DNA of 53,754 nt from a virus. The stretch is from positions 1 through 53,754 of IMG/VR virus record IMGVR_UViG_3300010885_066608; one strand, written 5' to 3'. Each line of letters begins with the position of its first letter. Position 1 is the stretch's first letter. The notes under the pieces are model-generated. The model ran no database searches. It had not been told where the DNA came from and worked only from the letters and a program-made list of their open reading frames with translations. Below are positions 27,242 to 34,664 of this stretch, piece by piece. A program made the position numbers and the translations under genes.

Positions 27242-28528
27242 ATGTCATACACAATAACTTTAACCGATGGCGCCACACTGACCACCATCGCCGACGGTAC
27301 TTTAAATACTACTGCTTCGAGCGTGGCTTTGCCTGGCAAAAACTTTGCTGGTTACGGTATATATTTGGATCAGAATTTTGTCCACATGTTGGAGAATTTC
27401 TCCAACACTACCGCACCGGGTACCCCGTTGATCGGACAACTGTGGTGGGATTCAACCAACAAGGTCATGAATGTGTGGAATGGCACACAATGGAAAACCA
27501 TCAGTTCGGCCACAGCCAGTGCCAGTCAGCCCACTTCTAATGTGGTTGGCGACCTATGGTATGACACCACAAATGAACAATTAAATGTTTACAATGGATC
27601 AGCCTGGGTTTTGGTCGGTCCTGCATACACATCAGGTCAAGGGCAAACTGGCGCTTTTGCCAGTTCAGTTCTAGACAATACCAGTACTTCACATACTATT
27701 TTGGAATTCTATGTGGGTGGTACACTGTTGGCCATCATGAGTTATGATACCACAGCATTTACTCCACAGACCCCCATCAGCGGATTTGCGACCATCAAAC
27801 CCGGTCTACAATTGAGCTCAGCCAGTGCGTCCTATGTATTTCAAGGGCAAATCACCAATGCTGCCACCCTAGGCCCAGACAATTTGCTGGCCACTCAATT
27901 CATGCGCAGTGATTCGGCTGCTACCACAACAGGAAAACTGACCACAACCAGCAATGCTGGCCTGGCAGTGGGTGCCAGCGGTAATTTTGCCATTTCAGTA
28001 AGTGGCACCACCGTGGCTTTGAACAACACCGTAACCAACGGAAACATAACTTTTGGTGCCAATGTGGGTGGTACACCAACCACAGTAATGACCATAAATG
28101 GTTCCAACGGAACTATTTCGGGCAACCAGATCAATGCCAACTATGCTGACGTGGCCGAGCGATTTGCAGCTGACACAAGATTAATGCCGGGCACAGTGGT
28201 TGAGTTAGGCGGTGTAGCTGAAATTACCCAAGTTATTGATGATCTCAGCGAAAATGTGTTCGGAGTCATAAGTACACAAGCAGCATACTTGATGAACAGT
28301 TCAGCTGGTCCTGACCTTACTCATCCTCCGGTTGCAATGACTGGTCGAGTACCAGTTAGAACCGTCGGACAAGTACGCAAGGGCGACAGATTGGTCAGTG
28401 CCGGAAATGGTCTGGCAAGAGCAGCAAAATCAGGCGAAGCCACAGCATTTAATGTAATTGGACGCTCTTTGCAGAACAAAGTAGATCACGACGAAGGAAC
28501 AGTCGAAGCTATTGTAACAATCAAATAA
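27242..28528 (+). CDS. Tail fibre-like protein with a C-terminal chaperone/peptidase-like domain
   Basis: 428 residues. The N-terminal part carries two copies of the phage appendage motif GxLWWDSTNKVMNVWNGTQW / GDLWYDTTNEQLNVYNGSAW (about 63-125), a short strand-turn-strand unit common in fibre proteins. The middle is Thr, Ser and Asn rich with beta-helix-like spacing (TVALNNTVTNGNITFGANVG). From about 297, NYADVAERFAADTRLMPGTV, VFGVISTQAAYLMNS and GRVPVRTVGQVRKGDRLVSA resemble the self-cleaving C-terminal domain of phage tailspike and fibre proteins (Peptidase_G2-like), which assists trimer folding. That last identification is from memory and moderate. Two late promoters and a strong ribosome binding site precede it. 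Confidence 0.7.
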   Translation: MSYTITLTDGATLTTIADGTLNTTASSVALPGKNFAGYGIYLDQNFVHMLENFSNTTAPGTPLIGQLWWDSTNKVMNVWNGTQWKTISSATASASQPTSNVVGDLWYDTTNEQLNVYNGSAWVLVGPAYTSGQGQTGAFASSVLDNTSTSHTILEFYVGGTLLAIMSYDTTAFTPQTPISGFATIKPGLQLSSASASYVFQGQITNAATLGPDNLLATQFMRSDSAATTTGKLTTTSNAGLAVGASGNFAISVSGTTVALNNTVTNGNITFGANVGGTPTTVMTINGSNGTISGNQINANYADVAERFAADTRLMPGTVVELGGVAEITQVIDDLSENVFGVISTQAAYLMNSSAGPDLTHPPVAMTGRVPVRTVGQVRKGDRLVSAGNGLARAAKSGEATAFNVIGRSLQNKVDHDEGTVEAIVTIK

Positions 28529-28549
28529 GCAAGGATTCAAAATCACCCA

Positions 28550-28570
28550 GCAATCGCCAAACACGATTGC
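28550..28570 (+). other. Short hairpin between two fibre genes
   Basis: GCAATCG (28550-28556) pairs perfectly with CGATTGC (28564-28570) across a 7-base loop in the 82-bp gap between the genes at 27242 and 28611. No T-run follows, so it is a poor terminator; mRNA processing or attenuation are options. The AAAGGGAAAG stretch shortly before the ATG at 28611 may serve as ribosome binding site. Confidence 0.35.
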
Positions 28571-28610
28571 GTTGAAATTGATCAACTAATACAAAGGGAA
28601 AGAAAATAAA

Positions 28611-29594
28611 ATGACTTACACATCTGGCAGTTTAATACAAGCAACAGATTATAACGGTTTTGTTAGCACCACAGCGGCTGCTAATATCAATGCCACCTGG
28701 AACACAACATATGGACAGACTGCACTAGGAACAGTGGCAGCAGCTGGTACAGTGACAGCCACACAATGGGCATCACTGAACAATACACTGACCAGCCTTG
28801 GCAATCACCAAGCCACCACACTGACCAGTAGAAGCAGTCCCACAGCTGGACAAACTATTAATATCTTGAGCAATCTTGGTACAGATATTGGAAATTGCTA
28901 TAACAATCGTCGCAATGCTTATGCATCTGGCTCACAAGTCATTAACTGGACCGGCAGCTCCAGTCAGACCACACAGATGGGCAATTACCAAGCGGCTTGG
29001 ACCATTACTTTTACTCACACAGTGACCTTTGCCAGTGCAGCAGCTGCATCATATTTTTTCAATGCCGGTGGCCTACTAAAAGTACAGTTTCATAAAACCA
29101 GCACCGGAACCAATGCGGACACAGACTGGAACAATTTTATCAATAACATTTGCGGAACAGTGTATTTTAGTTCAGATGCTGCAACCAAGACCATTGCTGG
29201 AGTCTCGTACGCCGGAACCAAATGTATTGGCGGCTCAGGAACACCCACTGTGGCCACCAACATTGGATTCACTCAGTTGACCAGTCTGGCACAACAAATT
29301 TACATACAGTATGACACAACCTATGCCTACACCGGTGACTATGTACAGGTGACAGCGGCCTACAACGGCACAACCACATTGACTCTGAATACCTATTGGT
29401 ATTCGGCTGCTCGAGCCACCTCTGCACCCAATCGTAACATTTCGGGCGGTACCGCTACGCCAGCTGGCACAGTGACCTGGGGAACAGCTCCGGCCACAGT
29501 GGTCTCATACCTGCCGCCAGAAACAACATATCTAACCAGCACCTGGGGAACACCCACTGTGGCCGCCACTACCAGCGGCACAGCCTACGCCTAA
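28611..29594 (+). CDS. Fibre/appendage structural protein
   Basis: 327 residues, strongly enriched in Thr, Ala, Ser, Asn, Tyr and Gly. The beginning (SLIQATDYNGFV, then WNTTYGQTALG and VTATQWASLNNTLTSLGNHQ) resembles a structural protein seen near tail fibres in marine T4-like phages. The middle has QVINWTGSSSQTTQMGNYQA and SAAAASYFFNAGGLLKVQFH, features of beta-rich virion proteins that form knob or sheet surfaces. Only two cysteines occur in the C-terminal 150 residues, so disulfide bonding is not a feature. It is the last gene of the rightward structural block and is followed by a strong hairpin. Confidence 0.65.
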   Translation: MTYTSGSLIQATDYNGFVSTTAAANINATWNTTYGQTALGTVAAAGTVTATQWASLNNTLTSLGNHQATTLTSRSSPTAGQTINILSNLGTDIGNCYNNRRNAYASGSQVINWTGSSSQTTQMGNYQAAWTITFTHTVTFASAAAASYFFNAGGLLKVQFHKTSTGTNADTDWNNFINNICGTVYFSSDAATKTIAGVSYAGTKCIGGSGTPTVATNIGFTQLTSLAQQIYIQYDTTYAYTGDYVQVTAAYNGTTTLTLNTYWYSAARATSAPNRNISGGTATPAGTVTWGTAPATVVSYLPPETTYLTSTWGTPTVAATTSGTAYA

Positions 29595-29626
29595 TTACGC
29601 AACAATTAGTTGGTGCAGTTTTACCA

Positions 29627-29646
29627 AAAGGGGCTCCGGCCCCTTT
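29627..29646 (+). terminator. Hairpin terminator at the end of the structural block
   Basis: AAAGGGGC (29627-29634) pairs with GCCCCTTT (29639-29646) around the tetraloop TCCG, giving an 8-bp stem with a 5-bp GC core. The sequence after it is T-rich but not a clean T-run (a TTTTT occurs about 12 bases later). It lies between the last fibre gene and the accessory block, where a transcript end is expected, and could work from both sides. Confidence 0.75.
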
Positions 29647-29672
29647 ACCTTGTCTAATTTTTATAGTACAAT
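29644..29672 (+). promoter_or_regulatory. Possible sigma-70-type promoter for the accessory block
   Basis: TTTACC (29644-29649) and TACAAT (29667-29672) are separated by 17 bases; they match the consensus at four and five of six positions. The start would fall at or within a base or two of the ATG at 29679, giving a leaderless message. The -35 overlaps the terminator hairpin, so this is tentative. Confidence 0.35.
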
Positions 29673-29678
29673 ACTGCA

Positions 29679-29987
29679 ATGAATACTGAAGAACTTATTG
29701 CTCACAGTCGAAGTCGATTTGACCACCATCAGGCCCGTATCTCGGTTCGAGAAAAATATCAAGCCAAATTGGCATTTGCCTATCGTGGTGGTCTCTGGCG
29801 TGCCGGTCCTGAACTGCACAGTATGATAACCACTTGCGGAAGAACCGGAGAAACTGTGTTGCCAGATCTTTACGACACGCCGGTACTGGTTGATGTTGCT
29901 GAACTGCTGACTCAGAGTCAAGAGCGCTGGCATGAACAAATGACCGCTTGGTTGGTTGAGTACGAAGAGTTGAACAAAACCCGATGA
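29679..29987 (+). CDS. Small conserved phage protein, unknown function
   Basis: 102 residues with a character I recall from marine T4-like phages: TEELIAHSRSRFDHHQARIS, then REKYQAKLAFAYRGGLWRAG and a C-terminal helix ERWHEQMTAWLVEYEEL. It is charged, lacks cysteines apart from one, and has no signal peptide, so it is probably a cytoplasmic or virion-bound small protein. It opens the block after the terminator, and its stop overlaps the ATG of the glycosyltransferase gene (29984), so the two are probably translated together. I cannot assign a function. Confidence 0.6.
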   Translation: MNTEELIAHSRSRFDHHQARISVREKYQAKLAFAYRGGLWRAGPELHSMITTCGRTGETVLPDLYDTPVLVDVAELLTQSQERWHEQMTAWLVEYEELNKTR

Positions 29988-30799
29988 CACGCGGCGTAAC
30001 AATATTTGCTTTCAATAATCATCAAACTGACTATTTGGCTATGGCAGCCTGGTCAGCACAAAACATACATCGACATCTAGATCTTCCGGTGTGTGTAATA
30101 ACTGACATAGATGACGCGACACGCACAGCAAACTTTGATCAGGTGATTGTTACTCCATCGCCCCAAGTACAACAACACAGATATTTTTATGACTACAAAG
30201 ACAGTGGGGTATGGCACAACATGAATCGATCCACTGTGTATGATCTCAGTCCGTGGGACCATACACTGTTGTTGGATGCAGACTATGTGGTAGCATCAGA
30301 CCAACTGCGGGTGTTGTTTGAAATCGATCAAGACTTTCTAACACATCGTTGGGCCCTTGATGCCACTGGATACCCGCCGTTTGCTGACAACAATTATTTT
30401 GGATCTTATCGAATGCCAATGCACTGGGCCACAGTTATAAGTTTTCGTAAATGCAAAACAGCTCGATTGATATTCGACAGTATGCAAATGATAAGAGACA
30501 ACTGGGATCATTATCGTCAACTGTACTACATAAGCGAAGATACTTATCGCAATGATTATGCCATGAGCATAGCTATGAATATTGTGGATGGGCATACCTT
30601 GAGCGCATCAGCAATTCCATGGCCATTGATTTCGATAACAAGTCTATCTCGTTTGACTCAAGTGGATACCGACACCTATCGTGTAGAATACGAAAACAGC
30701 AACACTGATAACAGAACCAAATGGATACTGCTGAAACAGCGAGATTTCCACGCCATGGGCAAAAAAACACTAGGAGAAATTGTTGCCAATTGTTGCTGA
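29984..30799 (+). CDS. Glycosyltransferase-like protein (GT-A fold, DxD motif)
   Basis: 271 residues. A Rossmann-like start (GVTIFAFNNHQTDYLAMAAW) leads to a strand PVCVITDID and then HTLLLDADYVVASDQLR (near residues 88-104), in which DAD is the metal- and nucleotide-sugar-binding DxD of GT-A glycosyltransferases. The later part (NYFGSYRMPMHWATVISFRK) is consistent with an acceptor region. The overall plan resembles the related protein encoded next (30780), and the two overlap by 20 bp. It probably transfers a sugar from a nucleotide donor to a phage protein, DNA or host surface glycan; the acceptor cannot be told. It overlaps the preceding small gene by ATGA. Confidence 0.7.
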   Translation: MTRGVTIFAFNNHQTDYLAMAAWSAQNIHRHLDLPVCVITDIDDATRTANFDQVIVTPSPQVQQHRYFYDYKDSGVWHNMNRSTVYDLSPWDHTLLLDADYVVASDQLRVLFEIDQDFLTHRWALDATGYPPFADNNYFGSYRMPMHWATVISFRKCKTARLIFDSMQMIRDNWDHYRQLYYISEDTYRNDYAMSIAMNIVDGHTLSASAIPWPLISITSLSRLTQVDTDTYRVEYENSNTDNRTKWILLKQRDFHAMGKKTLGEIVANCC

Positions 30800-31523
30800 A
30801 CGCGGGTATCTTATACCGGCGATCAATTCAGACAAGGTAGATTATGTGGCCTGTGCTGAACAGCTGGCCGACAGCATACGTCGCTGGCATCCAGAAGCAA
30901 ACATAACAGTGTTGACCAAAAATATGTTGCCTGTGGGCGACGTGGGCGGCTTAGCCAACGATTGGCAATGTTTTGGTGCCAGCCCGTATCGACAGACCAT
31001 CAAGTTGGAAGCGGACATGATAGTGGCCGGTCCAATAGATCACTGGTGGACCTTGTTCGAAAATCAAGACGTGGTGATCAGTCAAGGTTGCCGTGACATC
31101 TATCACCGGGTCAGTTCAGATCGCACTTATCGACGGTTGTTTGATCAAAATCAATTGCCCGATGTGTACAATGCTGTTACCTATTGGCGATTCAGCCAAA
31201 CAGCCAAAAAGTTTTTTGATCTTGTGAGAGAGATATTTGGCCATTGGGAAGAATTTAGAACACTGTTGAAATTTCCTGACAAAGAAGCCACCACCGATGT
31301 GGTATATGCCATGGCTGCAGCAATACTAGGAGTAGAACAGGTTACACTGCCTACTGGTATGGGGCCACAGATTGTGCATATGAAACGCGGTATAATACCA
31401 ACTGTGACCGATAATTGGACCAACGAATTGGTCTGGGAAAACTTGGACCCAGGAGTCAGAATTCAAACTGTGGCTCAATCGGGATTTGTGCATTATCACA
31501 TCAAGGATTGGAGGCTGACATGA
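30780..31523 (+). CDS. Second glycosyltransferase-like protein, related to the preceding gene
   Basis: 247 residues, beginning at a TTG (30780) inside the preceding gene; there is no in-frame ATG nearby, so the exact start is uncertain. It has YLIPAINSDKVDYVACAEQL, the strand ANITVLTKN, then RQTIKLEADMIVAGPIDHWW, where EAD takes the place of the DxD in the previous protein. Both share the sequence plan strand, xDxxx(V/I)xxxxxxxLFE, then a conserved segment. I infer the pair arose by duplication. The catalytic acidic motif is changed (E-A-D for D-A-D), which is tolerated in some GT-A enzymes. The stop overlaps the next ATG. Confidence 0.65.
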   Translation: MLPIVAERGYLIPAINSDKVDYVACAEQLADSIRRWHPEANITVLTKNMLPVGDVGGLANDWQCFGASPYRQTIKLEADMIVAGPIDHWWTLFENQDVVISQGCRDIYHRVSSDRTYRRLFDQNQLPDVYNAVTYWRFSQTAKKFFDLVREIFGHWEEFRTLLKFPDKEATTDVVYAMAAAILGVEQVTLPTGMGPQIVHMKRGIIPTVTDNWTNELVWENLDPGVRIQTVAQSGFVHYHIKDWRLT

Positions 31524-31885
31524 CCGATGATCAGCCCATGACCGAAGAAGAGTTTTTGTCCATATGGCAAAGTCATCAACAGGCAGAACCAGCACAACTC
31601 GAATATCGATTGTATTATGATGAAAATGGATTTTTGTTATTTTTCAGCACAGAGGATCGGCCAGGTAACTATGTAGTTGTTGATCAAGAAACATATCTTC
31701 ATACCTCAGGACAGATCAGGGTAGTCGACGGAGAATTAACAATAAAACATATAGCATATGGCAAAAAACTGATACCATCGGATCAAGGTTTGCCCTGTGA
31801 CATCAGAGATGTATGTGTGGTTGTGACTGAAGACCAGCCACATACACGATGGTATTTAAAACACGAGGACGCCGAAAATGAATAA
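31520..31885 (+). CDS. Small acidic conserved protein, unknown function
   Basis: 121 residues from the ATG at 31520, which overlaps the previous stop by ATGA; an upstream in-frame start at 31415 would read through the preceding gene and is less likely. It is acidic and contains YRLYYDENGFLLFFSTEDRP, then NYVVVDQETYLHTS and GKKLIPSDQGLPCDIRDVCV. The alternating hydrophobic pattern suggests a small beta protein. I recall similar short proteins in marine T4-like phages but know no function. The next gene starts eight bases before its end. Confidence 0.6.
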   Translation: MTDDQPMTEEEFLSIWQSHQQAEPAQLEYRLYYDENGFLLFFSTEDRPGNYVVVDQETYLHTSGQIRVVDGELTIKHIAYGKKLIPSDQGLPCDIRDVCVVVTEDQPHTRWYLKHEDAENE

Positions 31886-32810
31886 AAAAATTGACATAGC
31901 TGATTTAGATTGCATCTACTTGACCTATGATGAACCACAACGCGAAGAATTTTGGGCAAAGATCCGCAACATGATTCCCTGGGCTCAACGTGTGGACGGC
32001 ATCAAAGGGTCAGATGCTGCGCACAAGGCCGCTGCTGCCGCCAGCAGTACTGAACGTTTTATTTTAATCGATGGCGACAACTTGCCAGATGCAAAATTCT
32101 TTAACCTCACACTGGAATTGCCTGACTCTCTATGGGAAACGGCGGTGTTTCGCTGGCGGGCCCGTAATCACATAAATGGTCTCATGTACGGCAACGGCGG
32201 TCTCAGTTCTTGGACACGCACCTTTGTAAACAACATGAAAACACACGAAGCGTCGGATGGCACAGACGAAACTGCTGTGGAATTTTGTTTTGATCCCAAC
32301 TACTGGCCCATGCATGATTGTTACAGCACCACCTATCCCAATGGATCTGCTTTTCAGGCCTGGCGTGCCGGATTTAGAGAAGGTGTAAAAATGTGTCTCA
32401 ATCGAGGTACCAGGCCCACTGTGAGTGAGTTTCGTGATCGAGTACATCAACGCAACCTGGATCATTTGACCATATGGCACAATGTGGGTCGTGATGTAGA
32501 ACACGGCATCTGGAGCATAGCCGGCAGTAGAATGGGCACTTACATGACCATGATTACTCCGCAATGGGATCACCGAGTGGTACAGGACTTTGCTGAACTT
32601 GAACGCTTGTGGAACACAGTAAAAGATTCTGATCCTGAAGTGGTTGCCGGACGAGTCACTCAAGACCTGTCCACGCAGTTGGATTTGCCCATGACCATGA
32701 TGCTGGAAAACGAAAGTGCATTTTTCAAACATCATTATCGCAGCAACTGGCACAACCGCGGAGTAATGGTTCGTGAGATGGATGTGATCCGTAGTATAGA
32801 AGGATGGTAA
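31878..32810 (+). CDS. Putative glycosyltransferase-like protein with IDGDN motif
   Basis: 310 residues. The sequence opens with LDCIYLTYDEPQREEFWAKI, then QRVDGIKGSDAAHKAAAAAS and RFILIDGDNLPD (residues 60-71), the last looking like a DxD motif after a strand. INGLMYGNGGLSSW follows near 100. The same plan occurs in the C-terminal domain of the 599-residue protein at 49471 (DIVFISNGESEARRNYEHL, VKGINGRVAAYHAAAEAS, VNGLVYGHQAMIAYN), so the two are paralogues. A nucleotide-sugar transfer role fits the neighbours, but I do not know a named family and no structure is visible. It overlaps the previous gene by 8 bp. Confidence 0.55.
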   Translation: MNKKIDIADLDCIYLTYDEPQREEFWAKIRNMIPWAQRVDGIKGSDAAHKAAAAASSTERFILIDGDNLPDAKFFNLTLELPDSLWETAVFRWRARNHINGLMYGNGGLSSWTRTFVNNMKTHEASDGTDETAVEFCFDPNYWPMHDCYSTTYPNGSAFQAWRAGFREGVKMCLNRGTRPTVSEFRDRVHQRNLDHLTIWHNVGRDVEHGIWSIAGSRMGTYMTMITPQWDHRVVQDFAELERLWNTVKDSDPEVVAGRVTQDLSTQLDLPMTMMLENESAFFKHHYRSNWHNRGVMVREMDVIRSIEGW

Positions 32811-32839
32811 GACCCTGGTTGATGATTTGAGACCACAAC

Positions 32840-33232
32840 ATGAAAAAACTGTTTGTGATACATGCCGATCTTGGTGCAGCAAAAAATATAATTAAAAATG
32901 TATTGTTGCTGAACAACTCGGTACATTGGCCGGTCAAGCCAGTGGCCAATCGACTGCAATATCTAATAGAAATGTATCAGCAATGTTCTTGGGAAACCTG
33001 GCTTGACTGTAAATACAAATTAAAAACTTATCAAAATGACGGTATAGGCATGGCACTAGGAGATGTATCATGCCAGGGGCTGTTGCCTTTGAATGATCAA
33101 ATGACACGTATTTTAGAGGCAAAAAATTATGCGATTGATTTGTTTGATCACACATTGGCCACTCAATTGAATACGCAACCCTATGTAAAATTATTGGGTA
33201 TAATACCAACAACTGATTTGGGACTGGCCTAG
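32840..33232 (+). CDS. 5' part of an amber-interrupted gene, unknown function
   Basis: 130 residues ending at a TAG (33230-33232). The frame stays open beyond it, through a 13-codon bridge, into the gene at 33272 in the same reading frame, so the pair looks like one 270-codon gene with a single in-frame amber codon. The N-terminus KKLFVIHADLGAAKNIIKNV has a strand-loop-helix look, but no P-loop is complete. It may still be translated as a short product. TAG is a normal stop elsewhere in this window (36759, 45984), so general recoding is unlikely. Options are a recent nonsense mutation, a sequencing error, or programmed readthrough. Confidence 0.55.
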   Translation: MKKLFVIHADLGAAKNIIKNVLLLNNSVHWPVKPVANRLQYLIEMYQQCSWETWLDCKYKLKTYQNDGIGMALGDVSCQGLLPLNDQMTRILEAKNYAIDLFDHTLATQLNTQPYVKLLGIIPTTDLGLA

Positions 33233-33271
33233 CAAATTCGAGCCTATGCAATCAAAAAAACTCTGGAAAAA

Positions 33272-33652
33272 ATGCATAACTTCACCTGTCGGGACGAGTC
33301 TTGTATGCCAGCGGCACGTGTGAAATTTGGGGTTGACTCGTGGAATGTGGCCAATCTTATTAATTTTTATGATATTGTTAACACACGCAAAGATGAATGG
33401 AAAAAAGCTCCATTGCATTGGATCAACCTGGAAATGATAATATATAAAAACAACTGGGATCGGTTGCTGGATTGTTTGGAACAGCATTTTCTATTAGACA
33501 TAGACCGTGCCAGCAGCAAAGATCTGTTAGACCACTGGCTGTCATTGCACTGGCCTACTGAAAAAACATTTGAGTGGGAATTCTCTAATATATTTCCACA
33601 AAACAGAATGCAAAAAGAACTGGACATACTGGAAAAATTCAATGAGAATTAA
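33272..33652 (+). CDS. 3' part of the amber-interrupted gene, unknown function
   Basis: 126 residues in the same frame as the gene at 32840, from a downstream ATG; the true start, if the TAG is read through or an error, is 32840. It contains FGVDSWNVANLINFYDIVNT and a Trp-rich helical end, HWLSLHWPTEKTFEWEFSN. There is no good ribosome binding site at 33272 (the preceding bases are A-rich), which argues against an independent start. The next gene begins at 33642 within its last 11 bases. Function unknown; the position suggests a glycan- or surface-related role. Confidence 0.5.
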   Translation: MHNFTCRDESCMPAARVKFGVDSWNVANLINFYDIVNTRKDEWKKAPLHWINLEMIIYKNNWDRLLDCLEQHFLLDIDRASSKDLLDHWLSLHWPTEKTFEWEFSNIFPQNRMQKELDILEKFNEN

Positions 33653-34664
33653 TTTAGAAGATGACTATTGGAAAAATTCCGCAGTGGTTAAATTAGAAAA
33701 CAGCGACGGCAAAATATGGAATTTGGAAGATAAAATAATTGAAATAATTTCTGCTATGTTGACACATGGTTCTGTAGTTATATGGTTGAATGGCGAAGGA
33801 CCATGTTTGGATAGTCTAGGATTGATCACTTTATTAGAAAAAATTTGTAGCAAATTTAGTTTCGATAAATCTAAGATTCTAATTGACGTTTGTAATTTAA
33901 TTCAAAAACCTGCACCTTTCACACTGCAAATAAATGGCCTTGGAATGGTTGAACTTGTTAAAATCAATCAAACCAAACTCTTGCCAAGCAAAAACATACA
34001 AAAATACTTTGGATTTTTTATAGGAAGGTCCAACTGGAACAGATTGTGGTTGGGCACTAGGTTGCATTTTCAATACCAAGACAAAACACTCATGTCATTT
34101 CATTATGATAATTCTAGTGATTTTCACAAAGAACATGTGGGCCTAGATGAGTTGTTTTCGCAAACTGAGGACAAAGAATTGTTGGTTGATGCAACAAAAT
34201 TTTTAAACAAGTGTCCAATCATACCATTTGGTAAACCAGCAACTTATCCTATTTTAATCGACCAAAACATGTCTATATTGGAACAATATTCTAAAATATT
34301 TTTAGATCTGGTATGCGAAACTTATACCAGCGGGCACACATTTTTTCCAACAGAAAAAACCTGGCGACCGATCAAAGCCAAGACACCTTTCATTGTCAAC
34401 GGGCCCGTTGACTTTTTAAAAAATTTAAAAAAAGCAGGATTTAAAACTTTTGATCGCTGGTGGAGTGAAGAGTACGATAGCTACGATGGCCGCATGCGAA
34501 TACTAGAAATAGAAAATCTTCTTTTGCATATCAGCTACAAATCTCTTGAAGAACTAGTACAAATATATTCTGATATGCAATCAGTTCTTGATCACAATTA
34601 TTATCTTTTAGAAAATATGACTTCATTGAAACTGCGCAACATTTTTAGAGATCAATCACAATGA
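33642..34664 (+). CDS. Putative glycosyltransferase-like protein, AT-rich gene
   Basis: 340 residues from the ATG at 33642; an earlier in-frame ATG at 33570 would overlap the upstream gene by 83 bp and is less likely. The C-terminal half shows HTFFPTEKTWRPIKAKTPFI, then FLKNLKKAGFKTFDRWWSEE and YDSYDGRMRI. The same arrangement (ITEKTFKAIALEMPFVLV, LEYLRHYGFRTFASV, ESYDEETND) is in the minus-strand gene at 48375, so both belong to one family, probably transferases acting on glycans. The gene is clearly richer in A and T (many TTA and AAA codons) than its neighbours, which suggests separate acquisition. It overlaps the start of the first radical-SAM gene by 4 bp. Confidence 0.55.
   Translation: MRINLEDDYWKNSAVVKLENSDGKIWNLEDKIIEIISAMLTHGSVVIWLNGEGPCLDSLGLITLLEKICSKFSFDKSKILIDVCNLIQKPAPFTLQINGLGMVELVKINQTKLLPSKNIQKYFGFFIGRSNWNRLWLGTRLHFQYQDKTLMSFHYDNSSDFHKEHVGLDELFSQTEDKELLVDATKFLNKCPIIPFGKPATYPILIDQNMSILEQYSKIFLDLVCETYTSGHTFFPTEKTWRPIKAKTPFIVNGPVDFLKNLKKAGFKTFDRWWSEEYDSYDGRMRILEIENLLLHISYKSLEELVQIYSDMQSVLDHNYYLLENMTSLKLRNIFRDQSQ

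Noticed and set aside
31415-31885. Longer start (156 residues) for the small acidic protein
   Set aside because: The extra 35 residues overlap the preceding gene and read unlike a protein start; the ATGA at 31520 gives a coupled start.
32840-33652. Genome-wide recoding of TAG (amber) as an amino acid
   Set aside because: TAG ends the genes at 36759 and 45984 where the next gene follows at once, and no other gene has an internal TAG. Only one gene is affected.
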